Assembly: GCA_945928575.1 (NCBI GenBank)
Contig: CAMENP010000002.1
Coordinates: 124,001 to 188,000, forward strand
Direction of reading: 5' to 3'
DNA: 64,000 nt
Origin: an uncultured Butyrivibrio sp.
GTDB lineage: Bacteria; Bacillota; Clostridia; Lachnospirales; Lachnospiraceae
The notes beneath the pieces are model-generated. The model was given only the letters and a program-made list of their open reading frames with translations. It did no database searches and was not told the DNA's origin. Below, in pieces: positions 17,310 to 25,642 of the stretch (the stretch's first letter is position 1; every line of letters starts with the position of its first letter). The translations under genes and the position numbers were made by a program.

Positions 17310-18302
17310 ATGGATACAACCAATAAGAAATATACGATAGATGACATAGCAAAGGAACTTGGCATAAGTAAGACCACAGTGTCCAGAGCGTTATCGGGCA
17401 AGGGAAGAATAAGCCAGGCCACGACCCAGAGAGTTAAAGATTTTATCGATACACATAATTATTCACCCAATGTAATGGCAAGGGGACTTGCGCAGAATAA
17501 AACATATAACATTGCGCTTGTTCTTCCGGCGGATTATGGTGAGAATGAAGTTGCTTTTTTCCGGGAATGTATGAACGGAATCTGTAAGATGGCAGGCCGG
17601 AATAATTATGACGTAATCATTTCAATGGTGGACGGTCAGCTTGACAGAATGATAACCAATCATAAGATTGACGGAATTATCATAAGCCGTTCAATGGTGG
17701 ATACATCAAGTCAGAGATACCTTAAGGAAAAAGGAATACCGTTCATTGTAATCGGTTCATCCAATGAGAAAGATGTTGTGTGCATTGATAACGATAATAT
17801 GGAAGCGAGCAGGGAACTGACAGAAATCCTTCTTATGAAAGGGATGAATAAGCTTGCGATCCTTGGCGGAGATGAGACATATCAGGTAACTGAGAACAGG
17901 CTTGAAGGCTTTATGAAAGCGCATCGTGACCGTAATATAAAGGTTGACGAATCTGTTGTTTTTATGGATATAGACAGTTATGCCAAAGCATCCAAAGCTG
18001 TTGAACAGGCTCTCGCGCTGAAGGTCGACTGCCTTGTTGCCATGGATGATTATGTATGTAATCTTATTCTGGAATGTCTTAACGAGAAAAATATACGCAT
18101 ACCTTCGGACATACGTCTGGCCAGTCTTTATGACAGCAAGCTGCTTGCGCATAATAATCCGCCGGTTACCAGCCTTCACTTCAATACCAAGATCCTCGGG
18201 GAAAATGCCTGTGGAACCTTGCTTGAAATGCTTGGCGAGAAACTTGACGAAGATATGAGTGATATTAATTATCAGGTTATATTGAGGGATTCGATCAAGT
18301 AA
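17310..18302 (+). CDS. LacI-family transcriptional regulator of the adjacent sugar locus
   Basis: A 330-residue repressor: N-terminal LacI helix-turn-helix and hinge (YTIDDIAKELGISKTTVSRA, then NYSPNVMARGLAQNKT), followed by a periplasmic-binding-protein-like sugar sensor domain. The frame extends to an ATG at 17262, but GAGG lies 9 nt before the ATG at 17310 and the shorter protein has the family length. It is followed by a strong terminator and then by the ABC transporter operon, whose promoter region carries LacI-type palindromes. It is therefore the likely local regulator; the inducer is inferred to be a galactose-containing sugar. Confidence 0.92.
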   Translation: MDTTNKKYTIDDIAKELGISKTTVSRALSGKGRISQATTQRVKDFIDTHNYSPNVMARGLAQNKTYNIALVLPADYGENEVAFFRECMNGICKMAGRNNYDVIISMVDGQLDRMITNHKIDGIIISRSMVDTSSQRYLKEKGIPFIVIGSSNEKDVVCIDNDNMEASRELTEILLMKGMNKLAILGGDETYQVTENRLEGFMKAHRDRNIKVDESVVFMDIDSYAKASKAVEQALALKVDCLVAMDDYVCNLILECLNEKNIRIPSDIRLASLYDSKLLAHNNPPVTSLHFNTKILGENACGTLLEMLGEKLDEDMSDINYQVILRDSIK

Positions 18303-18324
18303 GAATAAAATACAACCACAAATG

Positions 18325-18367
18325 ACATCCTTTAACAGTGTAAAATATGGTTAAAGGATGTTTTTTT
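18325..18367 (+). terminator. Rho-independent terminator after the LacI-type gene
   Basis: ACATCCTTTAAC (18325-18336) pairs perfectly with GTTAAAGGATGT (18350-18361), followed by seven T. Confidence 0.93.
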
Positions 18368-18466
18368 GTGTGCGGATGAATGCATTAGGTCCGACAGAAC
18401 CGCGGGTATGTGATTAAAATGTGACGGTGGTGTGAATAATAAGAGATGGAAGTGTGAAAGTTAAAT

Positions 18467-18507
18467 GTTGCGCAAAAGTTGCGCACGATTACGAAAACGT
18501 TATTCGT
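18467..18507 (+). promoter_or_regulatory. Upstream operator-like sites of the sugar operon
   Basis: The gap 18303-18652 (350 nt) holds no gene. Besides the terminator and promoter it contains two direct copies of GTTGCGCA (18467-18474 and 18478-18485), 11 bp apart start to start, and ACGAAAACGTTATTCGT (18491-18507), an imperfect palindrome with a CcpA/LacI-type core. The GTTGCGCA half-site recurs in the downstream palindrome at 18599. Confidence 0.55.
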
Positions 18508-18552
18508 GAAAAGTGCACAAAAATACCATATCAAATTTATCTAAATTGTGAA

Positions 18553-18581
18553 TTGATAATAAATGTGAGATTAACTATAAT
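18553..18581 (+). promoter_or_regulatory. Sigma-A type promoter of the sugar ABC operon
   Basis: TTGATA (18553-18558), a 17-nt spacer and TATAAT (18576-18581). The predicted start is near 18588. Confidence 0.85.
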
Positions 18582-18598
18582 ACAAATATGAACAAACG

Positions 18599-18614
18599 GT
18601 TGCGCAAGCGCAAC
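18599..18614 (+). promoter_or_regulatory. LacI-type operator palindrome downstream of the promoter
   Basis: GTTGCGC-AA-GCGCAAC, perfect arms of 7 bp with a two-base centre, placed about 11-26 nt downstream of the predicted transcription start. This is a classical position for a roadblock or repressing operator. Confidence 0.75.
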
Positions 18615-18652
18615 ACAAATGGAAATTCATAAAAAAATCAGGAGGAATGATT

Positions 18653-19954
18653 ATGAGATTAAAAAAAGTTTTAGCACTTGGTCTTGTCGGTGCAATGGCA
18701 ATTTCAATGGCAGCATGCGGTAAGACATCAAGCAGTACAGACAACGGCGGTTCAGGAAATGCCGGTACATCTAACGAGACAGTAAGCCTCAGAGTATGGG
18801 GCGGTGAGGAAGATCAGAATCTTCTTAAAGAGCTTGTAGAGAAGTTTAAGACAACATATCCGGATCAGAAGTTCAATATCGAGATTGGTGTTGAATCAGA
18901 ATCAACAGCTAAGGATACAGTCCTTACAGACGTTGAGGCAGCAGCTGATGTATTTGCATTCGCAAGCGATCAGATTGTAGATCTTAACAATGCAAAGGCA
19001 CTTGCCAACATTGAAGATATGGATGCTGCTCTTCAGAACTATGCTAAGAAGTCAGTTGCAGATATCAAGGCAGCTAACGGCGATGGTTCAGTAGAAGCAG
19101 CAAGCATCGATGGCAAGCTTATGGCATTCCCTATGACAGGTGGTAATGGATATTTCCTTTACTATGATTCATCAGTAATTTCCGAAGAAGATGCAGCTAC
19201 ATGGGATACACTTCTTGCAGCAGCTGATAAGGCAGGCAAGAAAGTCGGCATGACACTTGCATCAGGATGGTATGACGCATCATTCTTCTACGGAGCAGGA
19301 TTTACAACCGGACTTAATGATGACGGAACAACAGCAATTGATTTCAACGGAACAAGCAAAGATGGTTACACTGGTGTACAGGTAACACAGAGTATGCTTA
19401 ACATTGCTTCTAACAAGGCATTTATGGCAATTGCTGATGGAGATATCTCTAACCAGATCGCAGGTGGAACACTTGCAGCAGTTGTTTCAGGTACATGGGA
19501 TGCAGAGAATGCACAGAAAGTATTCGGTAACGGATATGCAGCTGCAAAGCTTCCGACATATACTCTTGACGGCAAGCAGGTACAGCAGGGTTCTGTATCA
19601 GGATACAAGTTCCTCGGTGTTAATGCTTACTCCAAGAATGTTGGATGGGCTACTGTTCTTGCAGAGTTCCTTACCAACGAGGAGTCACAGGCAACACGTT
19701 TTGAACAGCGTCAGCTTGCACCTACCAACAAGAAAGTAGCAGCTTCTGACGAAGTATCTAAGAATGTTGCAATAGCAGCAAGTGCAGCTCAGGACGCATA
19801 CGGTGTTATACAGACTGTAAGTGCTAAGTACTGGGATCCGGCCAAGACATTCGGTGAGATGATTGCACAGGGTTCTATATCTGCAACAGATGAAAAAGCA
19901 ATTCAGGATGCACTTGATACAATGGTTGAAGGTGCAAAAGCAGCGGTAGAATAA
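18653..19954 (+). CDS. Sugar ABC transporter substrate-binding lipoprotein
   Basis: A 433-residue family 1 extracellular solute-binding protein. The N-terminus is a lipoprotein signal ending in SMAACG, with a Ser/Thr/Gly linker after the cysteine; the mature part starts SLRVWGGEEDQNLLKELV. It resembles binding proteins for maltodextrins and galacto-oligosaccharides (GanS/CycB type). AGGAGG lies 7 nt before the ATG at 18653; an ATG at 18647 is too close to it. Codon use is strongly biased, which suggests high expression. Next to the GH53 galactanase it most likely binds beta-1,4-galacto-oligosaccharides; that ligand is inference. Confidence 0.9.
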   Translation: MRLKKVLALGLVGAMAISMAACGKTSSSTDNGGSGNAGTSNETVSLRVWGGEEDQNLLKELVEKFKTTYPDQKFNIEIGVESESTAKDTVLTDVEAAADVFAFASDQIVDLNNAKALANIEDMDAALQNYAKKSVADIKAANGDGSVEAASIDGKLMAFPMTGGNGYFLYYDSSVISEEDAATWDTLLAAADKAGKKVGMTLASGWYDASFFYGAGFTTGLNDDGTTAIDFNGTSKDGYTGVQVTQSMLNIASNKAFMAIADGDISNQIAGGTLAAVVSGTWDAENAQKVFGNGYAAAKLPTYTLDGKQVQQGSVSGYKFLGVNAYSKNVGWATVLAEFLTNEESQATRFEQRQLAPTNKKVAASDEVSKNVAIAASAAQDAYGVIQTVSAKYWDPAKTFGEMIAQGSISATDEKAIQDALDTMVEGAKAAVE

Positions 19955-19967
19955 TAATCGCAATAAC

Positions 19968-19997
19968 AGGCCTGTATGCAAATATACAGGCCTTTTC
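19968..19997 (+). terminator. Intercistronic stem-loop after the binding-protein gene
   Basis: AGGCCTGTAT (19968-19977) pairs with ATACAGGCCT (19984-19993), followed by TTTTCTT. It probably acts as a partial terminator or 3' stabiliser that keeps the binding protein more abundant than the permeases. Confidence 0.75.
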
Positions 19998-20022
19998 TTA
20001 ACTAAAACATAAAGCCCCCTAC

Positions 20023-20065
20023 GGGCAGTTTAGTATATGGCAATAAGAACTGCCCTGCAGGGCAG
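20023..20065 (+). promoter_or_regulatory. Mutually exclusive hairpins before the permease genes
   Basis: GGGCAGTT (20023-20030) pairs with AACTGCCC (20048-20055), but that second arm is also part of a perfect 16-bp palindrome CTGCCCTGCAGGGCAG (20050-20065). Both structures cannot form at once. The ribosome binding site AAGGAGGG starts 4 nt later. Confidence 0.55.
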
Positions 20066-20080
20066 GTTAAGGAGGGTAAT

Positions 20081-21538
20081 ATGGCCAATAATAAAAAAAC
20101 ACCGTCGAAAGCAATCGGTCGTTTCTTTAAAGGAATTGGCGGTTTCTTTGCAGAATTCGGAACAGCAGTTTCCAAAGGTGATATATTTACCAAACTATCA
20201 CTAATCTGGATGGGCGCCGGTTATGCGAGACATAAACAATTCATAAAAGCAGCAATAATGACGGTACTTGAAGCCGCAGTGATATTATTTTCAATACTTT
20301 TTGCATCACAGTATGTGCCTAAGTTTGGAACACTCGGAACAGTTCAGGCAGAGATGATTTTTGATCCTGTCACTATGAAGAATATAATGAATGATTATGA
20401 TAACTCATTTAAAATTCTTCTGTATTCGCTTATATGTTTTGTGGTATGGATTGCATTTTTCTTCGTATGGATTAAAAATACAATAAATTCTTATAAAATT
20501 CAGGTTAAGGCAGATAAAGGCGAACATATAAATACATTTATTGAAGATATAAGAATGTACAAGGATGAAAAGTTCCATATTACGCTCCTTACCCTTCCGG
20601 TTCTGGGCATAGTAATTTTTACAGTCATCCCGATTTTACTGCTTATATTGGTGGCTTTTACCAATTATGACCAGAATCATATGCCGCCGAGCAGCCTCTT
20701 TTCATGGGTCGGTTTATCGAACTTTGTGAAGCTTTTCGGCGGTGGGGGTATGACAAGTACATTCGGATATTCATTTGTCAGAATACTTGGCTGGACCTTA
20801 TTGTGGGCTTTTTTTGCAACATTCACAACATACATCGGAGGTATTTTGCTCTCTCTCCTTATTAATAACAAGAGAACCAAGCTTCCGAAACTCTGGAGAA
20901 CATTATTTGTCGTAACAATAGCTGTTCCGCAGTTCGTATCACTTCTTCTTGTAAGGAATTTCTTCGCTAACGGAGGAATTGTAAACACCTTCTGCAAAGC
21001 GATAGGCCTTACCGGGTGGCTGAGGGACATCGGTCTTATATCGACAAGTTATATTCCGTTCTTATCGGCTCCGGGATGGGCGCATGTAATGATAATCCTT
21101 ATTAATATATGGATCGGTGTTCCTTATCAGATGCTTATAGCAACAGGTGTACTTATGAATCTCCCGGCAGATCAGATTGAGAGTGCGAGAATCGACGGCG
21201 CAAGGCCGAGACAGATTTTTGCCAAAATTACAATGCCGTACATGCTTTTTATAACAGGACCTACACTTATTACGGACTTTGTAAAAAATATCAACAACTT
21301 TAACGTAATATACCTTCTTACAGAAGGCGTATATACAACTACCAACCAGGCGTTAGCCAACTCACAGGCGAAAGAAGTCGATCTCCTTGTTACATGGCTT
21401 TTCAGACTGACACAGGATTATTACAATTACAAGATGGCTTCAGCCATAGGTATCGTAGTATTCATCATATGTGCGGTATTTACACTGGTTGCGTTTAACA
21501 AAATGATTAAAGGTGACAGAGAGGAGACGTTCCAGTAA
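20081..21538 (+). CDS. Sugar ABC transporter permease, MalF/GanP type
   Basis: A 485-residue polytopic membrane protein. After a 40-residue N-terminal cytoplasmic stretch there are about eight hydrophobic segments. The EAA loop that contacts the ATPase reads ESARIDGARPRQIFAKITMP near residue 366. Long MalF-type proteins with an extended N-terminal half pair with shorter MalG-type proteins, as here. AAGGAGGG precedes the ATG. Its stop codon overlaps the start of the second permease (TAATG). No ATPase gene is present in the locus; a shared MsmK-type ATPase elsewhere is likely. Confidence 0.92.
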   Translation: MANNKKTPSKAIGRFFKGIGGFFAEFGTAVSKGDIFTKLSLIWMGAGYARHKQFIKAAIMTVLEAAVILFSILFASQYVPKFGTLGTVQAEMIFDPVTMKNIMNDYDNSFKILLYSLICFVVWIAFFFVWIKNTINSYKIQVKADKGEHINTFIEDIRMYKDEKFHITLLTLPVLGIVIFTVIPILLLILVAFTNYDQNHMPPSSLFSWVGLSNFVKLFGGGGMTSTFGYSFVRILGWTLLWAFFATFTTYIGGILLSLLINNKRTKLPKLWRTLFVVTIAVPQFVSLLLVRNFFANGGIVNTFCKAIGLTGWLRDIGLISTSYIPFLSAPGWAHVMIILINIWIGVPYQMLIATGVLMNLPADQIESARIDGARPRQIFAKITMPYMLFITGPTLITDFVKNINNFNVIYLLTEGVYTTTNQALANSQAKEVDLLVTWLFRLTQDYYNYKMASAIGIVVFIICAVFTLVAFNKMIKGDREETFQ

Positions 21539-22380
21539 TGAAGAAAAAAGGACTTAAAACATTTTTTCACAATCTGCTGATTGCGGTACTTGCAATAATA
21601 TGGCTCATCCCTATTGTATGGCTCCTTTTCACATCATTCAGCAGTTACGATGGAATTAACACAAGCAGCTTTTTCCCGGAAGAATGGAGCATTAAACATT
21701 ATGTACAGCTGTTCCAGCCAGACACCGTTGCTCAGTTTCCAAGGTGGTTCCTTAATACATTTGTAATAGCATGCTGCACATGTGTTATTTCTACTATGTT
21801 TATATTGATGGTTGCATATGCAACATCAGTAATGAGATTTAAGGCAAGAAAACCGCTTATGAATGTTGCGGTAATCTTGAATCTCTTTCCGGGTATGCTC
21901 TCGATGATAGCGGTTTACTTTGTACTTAAGATGTTCAATCTTACAAATAACCACTTAGGATTGATAATGGTATATTCCGCATCATCGGGACTTGGATACC
22001 TGATAGCAAAAGGTTTCTTTGATACGGTGCCGAGAGCACTCTGCGAAGCTGCTAAAATAGACGGATGCAGCGAGTCTAAGATTTTCTTTAAGATGATCTT
22101 ACCACTCAGCCGGCCGATTATAGTATATACGGTAATAAGCAGTTTCCTGGTTCCGTGGATGGATTTCGTATATGCCAAGATTATACTTAATGCAGGAATT
22201 TCATCCAAGTATACCGTAGCCATAGGTCTGTACAGAATGCTTGATAAATCACTTATCAATCAGTACTTCACACTTTTCTGTGCAGCAGGTATTGTAATCT
22301 CCATTCCTATTTCAGCATTGTTTGTACTTATGCAGAAATTCTATGTTGAAGGAGTTACAGGTGGAGCCGTTAAAGGCTAG
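21538..22380 (+). CDS. Sugar ABC transporter permease, MalG/GanQ type
   Basis: A 280-residue membrane protein with six hydrophobic segments and the EAA loop EAAKIDGCSESKIFFKMILP near residue 178. It overlaps the upstream permease gene by one base, which fits balanced synthesis of the two subunits. The ATG follows GAGGAGACG inside the preceding gene. Together with the binding protein it forms an importer for oligosaccharides, probably from galactan. Confidence 0.93.
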   Translation: MKKKGLKTFFHNLLIAVLAIIWLIPIVWLLFTSFSSYDGINTSSFFPEEWSIKHYVQLFQPDTVAQFPRWFLNTFVIACCTCVISTMFILMVAYATSVMRFKARKPLMNVAVILNLFPGMLSMIAVYFVLKMFNLTNNHLGLIMVYSASSGLGYLIAKGFFDTVPRALCEAAKIDGCSESKIFFKMILPLSRPIIVYTVISSFLVPWMDFVYAKIILNAGISSKYTVAIGLYRMLDKSLINQYFTLFCAAGIVISIPISALFVLMQKFYVEGVTGGAVKG

Positions 22381-22400
22381 AACAGACTTGAAAGGATTTT

Positions 22401-24242
22401 ATGAAAGAAATGGATCAGTTTATTGTAAATATTATCCATCGTCCGGAGATGGTTCCGGAATATGCCGAGAAGGTTACCGGACATGGACAGGCGGAAGATA
22501 TCGGACGTAAAGCATTGCTTACCGAGAGCCTTGATATTTTTAAGATACAGCAGGAATGTGCACATAAGAACGGTCTCAAGACAACAATTGAGATGACATA
22601 TGCCAGCCTTTTTAATGATGAGGCCGTAGAACTGGCTAAAGAACATCATAAAGTATATGGAGATGAAATCGGGCTTACACTTCTGGGACTTCCGTGCAAG
22701 GAATTCCGTGAGAAATATAAGACCAAGGATTTCTGCATATGGATGTTCTCGATGGAAGACAAGAAAGCCATTGTAACGGATGTGTTTGAAAAGTTTCATG
22801 AGAGATTCGGATTTTATCCTGAATCAACAGGTTCATATTATATGGATGCCGAACTTATCAATTTCATTAAAGAGAAATATCCTTCGGTAAAATGTGCTGT
22901 TGCAACATGCTGGGAAGAAGGACCGAAAGCATATCATACATGCAACAACAGCTGGTATACATTTATGGACGGCGGCCCTTGGGCACCGTGGATTCCGTCC
23001 AAAGTCAATACACATGCACCGGCGGCAAATGAAGCAGAAGATTCGGGAATCGTTGCGATTCCGCATCTGAGCCGTGACCTTATAGCATGTTATGACGGCA
23101 ACGGCTCCAATTTCGGAACACATCCGCAGAACGTACTCCGCGGAATGATTTATCAGGACGGCAAATATCCGTATCTGTACAATCTCATTGACCAGTATCG
23201 TTATCAGGCTAAGTTCAATAACGGATATGCTTATAATATGATGTTTGTCGGACCGGGCTGGATGAATAAGATGGGCCGTTGGGAAGCACCGTATGAACTT
23301 CTCAAACAGTCATATGAAGACGGATGCGCATATTACGGCAGACTTAAATCCGAAGGCAAGCTTATTGACATGACAATGAGTGAGTTCGCTGATTATTATC
23401 GTAAGAAAAAAACTTACACGGAACCTGAATGTGCATTGTGGAGAGATATTCTTTACGGAAGCAAGAAACAGGTATTTTGGTATTGCGATCCTTATATGAG
23501 AGCCTGCGTCAATATGGACCAGGGCGGTGCGATCGTTGATTTAAGACCGTATGCAGCCAAACTTGAGTGGCCGGTCGGAATCGGAACTAAGCATATCCAG
23601 GATGCAAGTTACCCGTTCCTTATCCAGGAAAAATACCGCGCAGGATACTTTACGCATTATGCCGGAGAGGGAACCGTAAGAAGTGCCAAAATCTGTCACA
23701 ACGGCGAGGAAGTGGATTTATGTCTCTGCCGTACAAAGGCTCATTTTTCACAGGAAGGCAAGGATCGTATACTTACACTTGATCCTGTTGATATTGAATT
23801 CGCGGATCTTACGGTTACAATCCAGTCGGTAATTACCTTTACAGAAGGTTCATCGGCAATTAAAATAGAACGTAAGGTGCTTAATATGAGCAATCCGGAT
23901 GCGGATGTTACCATTAATGAATATATGGTAGGATGCTACGGAACAACAGAATACACAGAGGATATGTCATCACTTACACTTTCGATAGCTAAGGGAAATG
24001 ATGCAAAGAGACTTTCGTACGAATATAAGTGCCGCGAGATGGACGAAGCAGATGCCGACAAGGTAAGCTGTGAAATTCCTCCGGTCAAGACACTCGTATC
24101 AATGACCTGTGAAGGCAGGGATAAGACCGGATATGTTAAAGAAGGTTATGCTTTCAGCCCGATGTTTACACTTGGATACACCGGTAAATTACGTGATAAG
24201 GAGGTATTTGGCACATGGCTCAGTCTGGAAAGGGTAGATTAA
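22401..24242 (+). CDS. Uncharacterised 613-residue cytoplasmic protein of the galactan locus
   Basis: I do not recognise this family with certainty. The protein has no signal peptide or membrane segment. The N-terminal half (to about 300) looks like an alpha/beta barrel of the polysaccharide-deacetylase or glycoside-hydrolase sort: TTIEMTYASLF, IGLTLLGLP, GFYPESTGSYYMDAEL, CAVATCWEEGP and FVGPGWMNKMG are regularly spaced and rich in Trp, Tyr, His and acidic residues. The C-terminal half (about 380-613) looks like beta-sandwich. AAAGGA precedes the ATG, 20 nt after the permease stop. Its position between the importer and a GH53 galactanase suggests an intracellular carbohydrate-active enzyme; the reaction is unknown. 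It may relate to DUF3863/DUF3864-type proteins, which I could not verify. Confidence 0.7.
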   Translation: MKEMDQFIVNIIHRPEMVPEYAEKVTGHGQAEDIGRKALLTESLDIFKIQQECAHKNGLKTTIEMTYASLFNDEAVELAKEHHKVYGDEIGLTLLGLPCKEFREKYKTKDFCIWMFSMEDKKAIVTDVFEKFHERFGFYPESTGSYYMDAELINFIKEKYPSVKCAVATCWEEGPKAYHTCNNSWYTFMDGGPWAPWIPSKVNTHAPAANEAEDSGIVAIPHLSRDLIACYDGNGSNFGTHPQNVLRGMIYQDGKYPYLYNLIDQYRYQAKFNNGYAYNMMFVGPGWMNKMGRWEAPYELLKQSYEDGCAYYGRLKSEGKLIDMTMSEFADYYRKKKTYTEPECALWRDILYGSKKQVFWYCDPYMRACVNMDQGGAIVDLRPYAAKLEWPVGIGTKHIQDASYPFLIQEKYRAGYFTHYAGEGTVRSAKICHNGEEVDLCLCRTKAHFSQEGKDRILTLDPVDIEFADLTVTIQSVITFTEGSSAIKIERKVLNMSNPDADVTINEYMVGCYGTTEYTEDMSSLTLSIAKGNDAKRLSYEYKCREMDEADADKVSCEIPPVKTLVSMTCEGRDKTGYVKEGYAFSPMFTLGYTGKLRDKEVFGTWLSLERVD

Positions 24243-24445
24243 ATTACAGGTGTCCTTCATGTTTCATGAGAGACCTTGACCTTGATATGTTCTATGATAA
24301 GGACAAGAAAGAATTCTATTGTATTCGTTGTCAGTATACAGGAACGGAGGAAGATGTGCTTGAGAAAAACCAGATGGCACGTTTCCGTTATCGCGATATG
24401 ATGAAGAGATTTAACGAAAACGATTTCGAAAAATTTGATGATTAA
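24215..24445 (+). CDS. Small zinc-ribbon protein
   Basis: A 76-residue protein with one four-cysteine zinc ribbon (CPSCFMRD...CIRCQYTG, residues 13-44) and a charged C-terminal helix (RYRDMMKRFNEND). AAGGAGG is placed 9-10 nt before the ATG and lies inside the upstream gene, whose last 28 nt overlap this gene. The ribosome binding site and the regular ribbon support a real gene. Function unknown; a nucleic-acid or protein contact role is possible. Confidence 0.8.
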   Translation: MAQSGKGRLNYRCPSCFMRDLDLDMFYDKDKKEFYCIRCQYTGTEEDVLEKNQMARFRYRDMMKRFNENDFEKFDD

Positions 24446-24452
24446 TTACGGA

Positions 24453-24483
24453 CACCGGGCGCATTACATGTGTCCCGGTGCTG
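24453..24483 (+). terminator. Intercistronic terminator-like hairpin before the GH53 gene
   Basis: CACCGGG (24453-24459) pairs with CCCGGTG (24474-24480), followed by only CTGTTT. It is weak as a terminator and may tune expression of the galactanase. Confidence 0.5.
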
Positions 24484-24512
24484 TTTATACAAGAATAAGG
24501 AGGATGGAAAAT

Positions 24513-25616
24513 ATGCCTGACTGGATAGTCGGAATGGATGTTTCTTCACTGGTTGAGGTTGAAGACTGCGGAGGAAAATTTTATGATAACGGCAGGGAAG
24601 ACGACGCACTTTCAATACTGAAATCCCATGGAGCCAATATGGTAAGACTCAGGCTTTGGAATGATCCGTATGATGCAGAGGGCAACAGCTACAGTGCGGG
24701 ATACAGCGATCTGGAAACCGTATTAAAACTTGCAAAACGTGCAGCCGGACTTGGACTTGACTGGCTTCTTGATCTGCATTACAGTGACTGTTGGGCGGAT
24801 CCCGGCAAACAGACAATTCCGAAGGCCTGGCAGAACATGAATGTCGATGAACTTGAAACGGCTGTATATGAATACACCCTGAATGTTCTTAAAGAATGTG
24901 AAAAAGCAGGCCTGAAACCGCAGATGATAGCAATCGGCAATGAGCTTTCAAACGGACTTCTCTGGCCGTACGGAAAGGTGCCGGAATATGCCAACATAGC
25001 GAGGCTTGTAAGCGCGGGAATACGGGCATCGAGAGAATTTGATGCAGAAATCCCTGTCATGATACATCTTGATAACGGCGGAAACAATGAGCTTTACCGC
25101 AGATGGTTTGATAATTATTTTGCCAACAACGGGGCGGATTTTGAGTATATCGGACTTTCATATTATCCGTTCTGGCACGGTACACTTGATATGCTGCGTG
25201 ACAATATGAACGACATTGCATCAAGATACGGTAAGAAACTTATCGTCGCGGAAGTGTCCATGGGATTTACGCTTGATGATTACAAAGATTATGAGAAACT
25301 TCCGGATGAACTCAGAAAAGGCATGGCGACCAAAAAAGAACTTGCCGATAAGGTACCGTTTCCTATGACTCCGGAAGGACAGCGTGATTTCATGAAAGCT
25401 TTCCTTGACGTTATTCACGGCATCAGGGATAATATGTGTGAAGGATATTTTTACTGGGAACCGGCATGGCTGCCTGTGCCCGGAAGTGAGTGGGCTACCG
25501 TAGCCGCATGTGAATACATGCATGAGAAAGGTCCGGGAGGTAACGAATGGGCCAATCAGGCGCTGTTTGATTATGATGGCAATGCGCTCTGCGCTATGGA
25601 TGTAATCGGATGGTAA
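24513..25616 (+). CDS. Endo-beta-1,4-galactanase, glycoside hydrolase family 53, cytoplasmic
   Basis: A 367-residue GH53 enzyme that cleaves beta-1,4-galactan. The catalytic acid/base is E144 in AIGNELSNGLLWP and the nucleophile is E247 in LIVAEVSMG; VRLRLWNDP and DLHYSDCWADPGKQ are family motifs. The frame extends to an ATG at 24435, but AAGGAGG (24497-24503) lies 9 nt before the ATG at 24513, and MPDWIVGMDVSS starts directly with the first barrel strand. There is no signal peptide, so it should act on imported oligosaccharides. Secreted homologues normally carry a signal and often binding modules. Confidence 0.92.
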   Translation: MPDWIVGMDVSSLVEVEDCGGKFYDNGREDDALSILKSHGANMVRLRLWNDPYDAEGNSYSAGYSDLETVLKLAKRAAGLGLDWLLDLHYSDCWADPGKQTIPKAWQNMNVDELETAVYEYTLNVLKECEKAGLKPQMIAIGNELSNGLLWPYGKVPEYANIARLVSAGIRASREFDAEIPVMIHLDNGGNNELYRRWFDNYFANNGADFEYIGLSYYPFWHGTLDMLRDNMNDIASRYGKKLIVAEVSMGFTLDDYKDYEKLPDELRKGMATKKELADKVPFPMTPEGQRDFMKAFLDVIHGIRDNMCEGYFYWEPAWLPVPGSEWATVAACEYMHEKGPGGNEWANQALFDYDGNALCAMDVIGW

Positions 25617-25642
25617 TATATTAGTATACTCTGGAGGATTTA

